In this document: piece by piece, positions 55,700 through 64,000 of the stretch
Layout of the letters: each line of letters begins with the position of its first letter
Numbering within the stretch: the first letter of the stretch is position 1
Assembly (NCBI GenBank): GCA_900188575.1
Contig: FYEU01000312.1
Location: forward strand, 847,535 to 911,534
DNA from: Geosmithia putterillii
Taxonomy: Eukaryota > Ascomycota > Sordariomycetes > Hypocreales > Bionectriaceae
Direction: 5' to 3'
DNA: 64,000 nt
Notes under the pieces: model-generated
Database searches by the model: none
What the model saw: only the letters and a program-made list of their open reading frames with translations
Told to the model about the DNA's origin: nothing
Program-made: the position numbers and the translations under genes

Positions 55700-56181
55700 G
55701 CCGTGAACAATGAAGGACCCAGCAGGCGTTCCTGGTGCAATTGCTAGTGCATGCACCCGACGCTGGCTTGCTCGTGCCAAACAATAGCGGGAGCTATGGA
55801 AGGCACCAAGTACGGCGCACAGCGATTGAGCTATTACTCCGCACTCCGTCGTTTGCCGTATTGGCCTGCAGGTGGTTCCCCGTCTACCAAGTACGAGTAC
55901 AGGTACTTCTTACTCTGGAGTACTCGTACTTACAAACCGCCAACCACAAGAATGCGAGGCAAATTAAGTGCGGGTTGATCGTCGTCCATCGGCACCAAAC
56001 TCGACATGACGAAAGAATGCGGCACCCCCGGTCGTGGTCCTGGCAGTAGTCCCTCAACCCCTCTGCCTGGTCCTAGGACATCCGGCACACCCAGCAGTCG
56101 ACTTGCAGCACCCGCAGCTCCCTCCCTCCCTCGTGTGTACTCCGTACTCCGTATGCTGCACGGGTGCTCATATGCAGGCTG

Positions 56182-56222
56182 ATGGCATGGCATAGCATGG
56201 CATGGCATAGCATGGCATGGTT
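56182..56222. repeat. GGCATGGCATAGCAT tandem repeat
   Basis: Short pentamer-based repeat (GGCAT/AGCAT units) about 215 bases upstream of the first candidate GH3 start codon. Confidence 0.75.
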
Positions 56223-56296
56223 ACATGGATCCATGGATGGGGTCATGGACAGCTAGGATGGACCAGGACCATGGACCATGGACCCAGGCCGCCACA

Positions 56297-56309
56297 TGCT
56301 ATTTAACCC
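56297..56309 (+). promoter_or_regulatory. TATA-like element of the GH3 gene
   Basis: GCTATTTAACCC lies about 130 bases upstream of the signal-peptide ATG at 56434. A TCATC/CTTCT pyrimidine-rich leader follows, supporting transcription through that exon. Confidence 0.4.
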
Positions 56310-56433
56310 GAGATGCTGCCCTGTCTCTGACCTGCCTCTCACCCTGTCTCATCAGATTCGCCCATCTTCTTCCTTCTGGTCTTCTGGTGCAGAAACCTCC
56401 GTCGATTGTTGATCTTCATCTACTTTCGTCGAC

Positions 56434-59400
56434 ATGAAGACTTCTGCCCTCGTCGCGGCGGCCCTTTTGGGGGCCACCGGCATCGATGCCAGCCCGGTAA
56501 GCATTTCTCATTCTCATTCTCACTCTCACTCTCATCTCACCCTCATCCTTACCCTTCTCACACACAATCTCCCCTCTGTGTGTCTCCGTCAGCCAGCACC
56601 GGCTCTTGGTGTTTCGTTTCTCCTGCCCTCGTGAAACGAAACAAGCTTAGACTTCTTGGCTGTACTCTGTGCTGCTCGTACTCCCCGAAGCCCAGGACCC
56701 TTTCCGAGTCACACACACACAAAATCCCAAGTTATGCTTCGCGAAACACATACATGTCTTTTCCCGAGCCCAAGCCACGCACCATCCTGTCTCACCACTT
56801 CATCTCTCCTTGATTCACATGCAAATATGTATTCAACATCAGCAAAAAGTGGGCAAGTCAGAGGGTCAGAGACGCAGAGGGAGACTCTGCACCGGCACAG
56901 AGAAAGACCTGCATCTTCAACGCACCAGAATTTGGCCCGACGTCAAGATGCAAATTCCACTCCTCGTGCCGTCGTGTCTCGCACTCTCTTGCACGGCTGC
57001 GCTGTTATGACTCTCATGCCATTACCCTCCCCTCCATCACCAGAACACCACAACGTCCCAATCGCATTCTTAAGCGCCACCACCTCTGCATCTTCCCGTT
57101 CCTTTCCTCTTTCCTTTCTTTCCCTCCAACAGGTCTAGATTGTCTTGTTCTGTCTATACCCCTGTACCATACGTTGTCTGTTTGTTTGTTCTCCCATCAC
57201 TCCTTTGGGAAGAAACAACGAAGCAACCATGGTTCAACTCAGTCTTCTCTCGCTTCTGGCCGTCCAGGCATCCCAGATCGCATTGACTGACGCTGCGGCC
57301 ACGCCGAACCACCTACAGGTCTTCGAGACGCGCAACCTCAACGGCAGCATCTCCGCCTCGCATGACGCCCAGTCTCCCCCCGTCTACCCCTCGCCATGGA
57401 TGAACCCTAACGCGCCGGGCTGGGAGGAGGCCTACGTCAAGGCCAGAGACTTTGTCTCCCGCCTCAGCCTTCTTGAGAAGGTCAACCTGACCACGGGTGT
57501 TGGGTGAGTACACGCGCCACGGCACACTTTAAATTTTACTGTATGGTCACGAGAACAAACAAGCTGACTGTCAATCTCAGATGGGAGAGTGAGCGATGCG
57601 TCGGTAACTCTGGCGGCATCCCCCGCCTGGGACTGCGCGGCCTCTGCCTGCAGGATGGCCCGCTGGGCATCCGCATGAGCGACTACAACAGCGCTTTCCC
57701 TGCCGGCATCGTCGCTGGCGCGACGTGGAGCCGTGCCCTCACCTACGAGCGCGGCAACAAGCTCGGTCAGGAGTTCCGTGACAAGGGTATTGACGTGATC
57801 CTGGGCCCCGGCCTGGGTGCCTTGGGCCGCTCGCCCCTGGGCGGCCGCAACTGGGAGGGCTTCTCGTCGGACCCCTACCTGCTGGGTCAGGAGGCTGCTC
57901 GCGCTGTCGAGGGTGTCCAGGACGCCGGAGTCATCGCGTGCGCCAAGCACTACGTTGCCAACGAGCAGGAGCACTTCCGTCAGGTGTCCGACGCGGTGCT
58001 GGCCGGATACGAGCTTGACGATGCCATCTCGGCCAACGTCGACGACAAGACGATGCACGAGCTGTACAACTGGCCGTTTGTCGACACAGTGCACGCAGGT
58101 GTCGGTTCCGTCATGTGCTCGTACAACCAGATCAACAACTCGTACGCGTGCCAGAACTCGAAGCTGCTGAACGGCGTCCTCAAGGGCGAGCTGGGCTACC
58201 AGGGCTTCGTCATGTCCGACTGGGCTGCGCACCACTCGGGCGCGAGCGCCGCAGCCGCCGGTCTCGACCTGTCCATGCCGGGTGACACCACCTTCAACAC
58301 GGGCGTGAGCTACTGGGGTGCCAACCTGACGCTGGCGGTGCTTAACGGCACCGTCGCTGAGTGGCGCCTCGACGACATGGCCATGCGCATCATGGCCTCC
58401 TTCTTCAAGGTCGGCCGCACCGTTGAGGCTGAGCCAGACATCAACTTTGCCAGCTTCGTCGACACCACCTACGGTTACCAGCACCCGGCCGCCGAGGCTG
58501 GCTGGGGCCACGTCAACAAGCACATCAACGTCCAGGGCAACCACAAGGAGCACATCCGCGAGTCGGCCGCCAAGGGCACTGTGCTTCTCAAGAACAAGAA
58601 TGGCGCGCTGCCCCTCAACAAGCCCAAGTACCTCGCTGTCGTGGGTGACGACGCGGGCCCTAACTCCAAGGGTCCCAACGGCTGCTCCGACCGCGGCTGC
58701 TCTGACGGCACCTACGCCATGGGCTGGGGATCCGGAACCGCCCAGTTCCCCTACCTGGTCACCCCCGACACGGCGCTGCAGAACAAGGCGGTCGCCGATG
58801 GCTCGCGCTACGAGTCGGTGCTTAGCAACTACGAGTGGGACTCTGCCCAGAAGATTGTTTCGGACGACGAGGCCACGGCCATCGTCTTCGTGTACGCGCA
58901 GTCTGGTGAGGGCTACCTGGACGTGGACGGCAACCTGGGTGACCGCAAGAACTTTACTCTCTGGAAGGACGGCGACCAGCTGATCAAGAACGTCTCGTCT
59001 GTCAACCCCAACACCATCGTCGTGCTGCACACCTCGGGCGCCGTCGACGTCTCGCAGTGGCACGACAACCCCAACGTCACGGCCATCCTGTGGGCCGGTA
59101 TGCCGGGCCAGGAGTCGGGTAACTCGATTGTCGACGTGCTCTACGGACGTCACTCTCCCGGCCGTCTGCCCTTCACCTGGGGTCCCTCGGTGCAGAGCTA
59201 CGGCGTCGAGATCCTGACCGTGCCCAACCGCGGCAAGGCCGCGCCCCAGACCGACTTCTCTGAGGGCGTCTTCATCGACTACCGCCACTTTGACCGCGTG
59301 GCGCCCAACAAGGGTGACCCCGGCGCGCCCGTCTTCGAGTTCGGCTACGGTCTCTCGTGGACCAACTTTGCATTCTCCAACCTGCAGGTCATCTCGCGCA

Positions 59401-59981
59401 ACGCCCGCCCCTACGTGCCTACCCGCGGCCGCACCATCTCCGCGCCCACCTGGGGCCGCTACTCGCGCGACCTGTCGCGGTACCTCTTCCCCGAGGGCTT
59501 CGAGCGCCTCAAGCTCTTCATCTACCCGTACCTCAGCTCGACGGACCCCGCCAAGGCCGCCAACTCGACCGACTACGGTGGCAGCGCATCCTCCTTCCTG
59601 CCCCGGGGTGCCCTCGACGGACGCGCCCAGCGCCTTGCCCCCGCTTCTGGCCCCAACGGCGGCAACCCCCAGCTTTGGGATGTGCTTGCCACCGTGACGG
59701 CCACCATCACCAACACGGGCAAGGTTAAGTCTGACGCCGTCCCACAGGTGTACGTCTCGCTCGGCGGCGAGAACGAGCCCGTCCGCGTGCTCCGTGGATT
59801 CGACCGCATTGAGAACATTCAGCCCGGTCAGTCTGTCATTTTCAGGGCCGAGCTGACCAGGCGTGACCTGGCCAACTGGGATGTTGCCAAGCAGGACTGG
59901 GTCGTTACTGACGCGCCTAAGAAGGTGTACGTCGGCAGCAGCTCGAGAGATCTGCCGCTGGAGGCGGATCTGGAGCTGTAA
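56434..59981 (+). CDS. Secreted GH3 beta-glucosidase (Cel3B-like)
   Basis: Preferred model: exon 56434-56496 (signal peptide MKTSALVAAALLGATG..), intron 56497-57318, exon 57319-57503, intron 57504-57580, exon 57581-59981; 882 residues. The alternative begins at ATG 57229 (MVQLSLLSLLAVQAS.., also signal-like), giving 891 residues. The mature part starts SPPVYPSPWMNPNAPGWEEAY and has the GH3 N-domain with LCLQDGPLGIR, KHYVANEQEH and the nucleophile in FVMSDWAAHH (Asp296 in the preferred model). The C-domain follows (KGTVLLKNKNGALPL, WAGMPGQESGNSIVD), then a fibronectin-III-like end closing VYVGSSSRDLPLEADLEL. It is closest in pattern to Trichoderma Cel3B. It should release glucose from cellobiose and other beta-glucosides outside the cell. 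The first intron (822 bases) is much longer than any other here. Confidence 0.92.
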
Positions 59982-61185
59982 GGGTGTTTGATCTTTTGTA
60001 CTTGTAATATTCCCCCGACATATAATTTTTAGTGTTTTGTGCGATGGAACATGGCCCTTTGGGCAGAATAATATCATGATATCCAAATGCTCGTTCTATG
60101 TAATGTTGTGATAGTTGATGCGTATTCGATGCTTGAGCTATGAACGAGGGACATTGTCCAAAGCCCTTCGCCTTCCAAAGCAATCGGACATAGCCCCCTG
60201 ATCCAACGCCAAGAACAATCACATGTAAAGCCGAGCTCAACTGGTGATAGTGTGTACAGAACGGACGGCAGTTCACCTCCTCCGATGCCCCACTCGTGCA
60301 CATGGGCTGGCAGTGGGCAGTGGGCTCATCAGACGGGCCGTCGGGTGCATGGTTGGATCGTCCACCAGTGCAGCGGGCAGCCGGGTATGGCCACGGATGG
60401 TAATACTTGGCTGCATTACGGGGCTTGGCGGACAGGTAATATACGATTCTGGAGCGGGAGCTGTGCTCGGCTCTGGGATGCCTTCTCGTGAATAGGCTCG
60501 CTGACAACCGACGACTACGGAGTCGCCTTTCTGACTATGTAGTCGGTCGTGGTCTACAGCTCCATGACCTCGACAAGGAGGAGATACACGGAGGCACATC
60601 CTAGGATATCGGACTGGATCTATGCCGCCGGATACATTCTTGGTCAACATGCTGATCTGCCACGACAGCCGCGTCCGCTACCCGCCGAGTGCCGTTCACG
60701 ACGGAGCAGACGGCCACTCTGACAAGCTGAGGTCGCAGTGTTACATGCGCATGTACCCAAGTGGCAGGCAGGAGGTCCCATTCACCATGGCTCTCGCAGA
60801 CATGCATCGGTGCAACGTCTGACGAGGCATTCCAACCACGTGGGTCTGCGTCATCGACCTGGAACTGGGCGTGCTCCCCGTTCCGTACATGCAGAGAGTC
60901 TGCAGCCGCTGCTGTCCTGGAAAAGCTACCTACGAGGAACGCCAAGGGCCATTGACCATTCATCATCGTCCATTGACACCATCGCGATCATGGAAGAGCA
61001 TGGACAAGTACCGCCGACGGCACGGCGAATTTGTGGATTGTGTTTCATCGCCAAGGAACAGGCTGCGGGCAGGCTGCGGGCAGGCTGCGGGCGCGTCCGC
61101 GGCGGGACTGGGGACTCCGAGGCGGAGGCTGACTCGGCGAAACATGACGGGAGAAGGAGCAGACTCCGGGCAGGGACAGACAGGC

Positions 61186-61232
61186 AGGAACAAGTACAGG
61201 AACAAGTACAGGAACAGGCACAGGAACACAGG
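61186..61232. repeat. 12-base tandem repeat
   Basis: About four units of AGGAACAAGTAC, the later ones diverged (AGGAACAGGCAC, AGGAACACAGGC). Preceded at 61060-61093 by three units of GGCTGCGGGCA. Confidence 0.8.
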
Positions 61233-62626
61233 CGGCGTCCGGTGCTACACTGGGATTAACAGGGCTTGACAGCATCACGAGCTTGTACAATGTCTTTTTA
61301 CTGGCACATTCAGCCTGAGGAGCATGGCAGTCATTGCAATGGTGTGCTTATTTATAAGGCAATGCTGCCTTACTGGACTGGAGCTGTAAGGTGTAAGGTG
61401 CAAGGTGGAAGAGCAAAATAACCATCTGGACATTAAACGTGAAGCGGCTTTTGAGCAGTGGCAGAGACGGGGACAAAAGCCAAGAGAACTGATTTCCGTC
61501 TTTACATTACCGGTTTCTCAACATGTCTATTTGGAGGTGTGGGATCGTCATAGCATGCACTCGTATGCATTAGTGGCTTGTTTTGTTCCTCGACGGTTTG
61601 ATGCATGGCCAAGCAACCAAACAGCGTACGTGTATGCAAGGATCGAAGGCACCAAACCAATCTAAAGTGGCATCATCGAGGCGTGCGTACGGGGTAGAAT
61701 TATCGGGCAATTAGGAAACCTTGGTTCGAGTAAACAGGTGACGGCGTCACATGCAGAACATTCCATCCAGTCCAGGACCGGACCGGACGAGTTGCCCTTC
61801 TCGTTGGCCTTCCATACTGGTTTATGGACTTGTGTGGTGGTCATGCAAGGCGTCGTATGCTGCATATGAGTTTCCCCTGAGGGGGCTTGAAGGGGGCCTA
61901 AAGGTGTGCGCAGGAACTCGACGGGTGGACACTACGTCAGCATCAGCCATGGGATTATTATTCTGGTCCTTTCCGGGAAATGCGCTCTCGGAAGTATGAG
62001 TGAGGATGCAACCCAAGGTACATGGAACCAAGCGCATAAGCCCACCCAAGTCCATGTATCTTGCTCCCCCCCCGTCGGCCCGACGTTATGGGCAGGTGGG
62101 TTAACTCGAGGGTAACTCGTGGGTAACTCGGCAGTGGAGTCCCGGTGGCTTTTGGGAACTGCCATAATCGGGAACTGATGTGCGGCTCCCCCGGTCCCAC
62201 GATCGCACATACCCCACAATCATGTCGGGCCACGGGCTCTCCCCCCGTATTACGCACCAATGCGAGGCCGCACGGTTTCTCCAACTTCAGGCCATCTGCT
62301 CACTCTGTCTCCTTGTTTGTTTGCCTCCTCTTCCACTGGATATACGGCATAAACACATCTCCACAGAATAAGGCACCTACTCTGTACGCTGCAAGTAACC
62401 CCGTCGTACCCGGACGATCAGGACCGGCCAAAAGAGCCAGCCCACTGCCCCCTCCCCCATCACGGCCGACAAAGGGCCGCGCGTTGATGGGGTACGAGTT
62501 ATGTAGTCCAGAGACCATGGTAATTGCAGGATCGGTGTCGAGATGTCGCAAGGGGCCGGTCCGACGATGATGAGGGAGAGGTACTACCACCACTCACTCA
62601 CGCCTTGATGATGTGAACAAGATTGA

Positions 62627-62637
62627 ATCTATAAAGT
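62627..62637 (+). promoter_or_regulatory. TATA box of the glucoamylase gene
   Basis: CTATAAAG lies 130 bases upstream of the start codon, close to the TATA consensus and in a position usual for highly expressed fungal secreted-enzyme genes. Confidence 0.55.
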
Positions 62638-62762
62638 GCCATTGCCTCGCTCGTCACTGCTACTCTCGGAAGAAGAAAGAAACCCAACCACACGCTCGCT
62701 TCGCTCTCTCGGATACCTACAAACTAGACATCCTCCTCCTCCTCCTCCTCAAAGCCGCCAAC

Positions 62763-64000
62763 ATGCTCACCTCTTCCGTCGCCGTCCTCCTGGCCTCGGC
62801 CCTGACCGGCGTCCAGGCCGCTCCCCAGCAGGTCGCCCCCAGGGCTGACAGCCTCGACACCTACCTGACCTCGCAGGAGACCATCTCCCTCAAGGGTGTC
62901 CTGGCCAACATTGGCTCCAGCGGCTCCAAGGTGTCTGGTGCTGCTGACGGCATCGTCGTCGCCAGCCCTTCCAAGTCGGACCCCAACTGTACGTCCCCCG
63001 CCCATTGATCCCTGATCCAATCGTGCTTCCAGCTTCTGCTGTGCTGCACTTGTGAAACCTATACGTACTCCAAGGATTATGTGTAACTGACATTGAGCCT
63101 CAATCAGACTTCTACACCTGGACCCGTGATGCCGCCCTGACCCTCAAGGCCCTCATCGAGCGCTTTGTCGTCACCAAGGACGCCGACCTCGAGACCGTCA
63201 TCAAGGCCTACGTCACGTCCCAGGGAAAGCTCCAGAAGGTCAGCAACCCGTCTGGTGACATTGACTCGGGCGGTCTCGGCGAGCCCAAGTTCAACGTTGA
63301 CCTCACGGCCTTTACCGAGGAGTGGGGACGTCCCCAGGTAAGCATTCAAATCATTGACAAACAGACACTTGAGAGTGATGGGATATATGAAAGCTGAGGC
63401 CACTGCTGACATTGAATGTGCTTCTAGAGGGATGGTCCCGCTCTCAGGGCCACGGCTCTGATTCTCTACTCCAACTACCTCATCGACCAGAACAAGACCG
63501 ACACCGTCACCTCCGACATCTGGCCCCTGATCAAGAACGACCTCGGCTACGTCACCCAGTACTGGAACCAGACCGGTTTCGACCTGTGGGAGGAGGTTGA
63601 GGCCTCCTCCTTCTTCACCGTGCTGGCCCAGCACCGCTCGCTTGTCGAGGGCAGCGCCTTTGCCACCAAGCTCGGCGAGGACAGCGGCGAGTACGACACC
63701 CAGGCCACGGCCATCCGCAGCTACCTAGCGGACTTCTGGGACGCCGACGGCGGCTTCGTCGTCGCCGACCTTGGCGCCTCGACCGGCCGCTCCGGCAAGG
63801 GAACCCAGACTTTCATTGCCTCCAACCACGGGTAAGCAGTCTCACGGGGATCCATCCCAACCATCGAAGTTGAGAATGATATCAATGTACTGACACACAC
63901 CCACCAGCTTCGACCTCGCCGCCGGCTGCAGCGACGCCACCTTCCAGCCCTGCTCCGCCCGCGCCCTGGCCAACCTCCGCACCGTGACCGACTCCTTCAA
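62763..64000 (+). CDS. Glucoamylase GH15, 5' part (runs off window)
   Basis: Exons seen: 62763-62988, 63108-63337, 63428-63831 and 63908 onward; introns are GT..AG with in-frame joins (DPNY|FYTWTRD, WGRPQ|RDGPALRAT, SNHG|FDLAAGC). The signal peptide is about 1-20 (VAVLLASALTGVQA), followed by a likely propeptide ending near APR. Family motifs: YTWTRDAALTLKALIE, GLGEPKFNVDLTAF, EEWGRPQRDGPALRATALILY, and FDLWEEVEASSFFTVLAQHRSL, in which Glu207 or Glu208 corresponds to the catalytic acid of Aspergillus glucoamylase. Secreted glucan 1,4-alpha-glucosidase releases glucose from starch ends. About 250 catalytic residues are present; the rest of the (alpha/alpha)6 barrel and any starch-binding domain lie beyond the window. 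It is tandem with, and 2.8 kb from, the GH3 gene. Confidence 0.94.

Larger units (their letters stand above)
52905..56433. other. 3.5-kb intergenic region before the GH3 gene
   Basis: No gene recognised. Many TACTCCGTA/TACGGAGTA copies occur (near 53270, 53660, 54710, 55053, 55675 and 56138). There is a GTCA repeat near 53953 and a GGCATAGCAT/GGCATGGCAT repeat at 56182-56222. The right end is the beta-glucosidase promoter. Confidence 0.55.
59982..62762. other. 2.8-kb intergenic region before the glucoamylase gene
   Basis: No gene recognised. Contents: a GGCTGCGGGCA triple repeat (61060-61093) and a 12-base AGGAACAAGTAC-type repeat of about four units (61186-61232). The last ~130 bases are the glucoamylase leader. 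Confidence 0.55.

Noticed and set aside
57432..60086. 884-codon open frame on the minus strand opposite the GH3 gene
   Set aside because: Same antisense effect of codon bias; composition is Val/Gly/Arg-heavy with no recognisable fold.
61405..61665. 86-codon plus-strand frame between the GH3 and GH15 genes
   Set aside because: No homology I can recognise, no signal peptide or domain, and weak coding character; not called as a gene.
1..64000. CRISPR arrays, bacterial operons or prophage-like regions
   Set aside because: No regular repeat-spacer structure, and introns with eukaryotic gene families throughout.

Overview
The window is nuclear DNA from a filamentous ascomycete, most probably a Sordariomycete and perhaps Hypocreales. 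I infer this from short (54-102 bp) introns with GT..AG ends and CTAAC-type branch points, GC-rich third codon positions, long gene-poor spacers, and typically fungal proteins: Erg24, Atg27-like, Apa2, GH55, GH3 (Cel3B type), GH15 and a phosphoesterase-type phospholipase C. Exon boundaries were set by hand from splice consensus, reading frame and protein-family continuity. No transcript evidence was available.

Layout: 1-3.4 kb no gene. 3.4-5.7 kb secreted GH55 beta-1,3-glucanase (-). 5.7-10.5 kb long spacer with microsatellites and palindromic repeats. 10.5-13.0 kb F-box/WD40 protein (-). 15.1-15.6 kb small DUF7704-like membrane protein (+). 16.8-17.9 kb zinc alcohol dehydrogenase (+). 18-22.4 kb gene-remnant zone with a WD40 open frame lacking a visible start and a broken, doubled fragment of a DRS1-like helicase. 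22.4-24.8 kb proline-rich/coiled-coil membrane protein (-). 26.8-27.8 kb Vam7 SNARE (-). 29.0-30.1 kb EB1 (-), divergent from Drs1 helicase (30.7-33.1 kb, +). 34.5-36.8 kb App1-like phosphatidate phosphatase (+), convergent with a seven-exon multicopper oxidase (37.1-39.2 kb, -). 40.1-42.6 kb ten-exon phospholipase C (+). 42.8 kb tRNA-like Pol III locus (-). 43.4-44.5 kb FIT2/Scs3 (+). 44.9-46.0 kb Apa2 (+). 46.1-47.2 kb SANT/Myb-like protein (-). 49.2-50.3 kb MRH-domain (Atg27-like) receptor (-). 51.4-52.9 kb Erg24 (+). 56.4-60.0 kb GH3 beta-glucosidase (+). 62.8 kb to the window end: 5' part of a GH15 glucoamylase (+).

There is no convincing biosynthetic or defence cluster. Most genes are conserved housekeeping or membrane-trafficking genes, plus scattered secreted carbohydrate-active enzymes at both ends (GH55; GH3 and GH15) that would act on beta-glucan, cello-oligosaccharide and starch. 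Lipid-related genes (App1, PLC, Scs3, Erg24) are loosely grouped between 34 and 53 kb, with no sign of co-regulation.

The most unusual signals are non-coding: a palindromic GC-rich element in five copies, two of them an inverted pair; a short TACTCCGTA/TACGGAGTA motif peppered through spacers but not seen in exons; a structured tRNA-like locus that does not fold as a normal tRNA; and the decayed partial duplication of the DRS1 helicase core.
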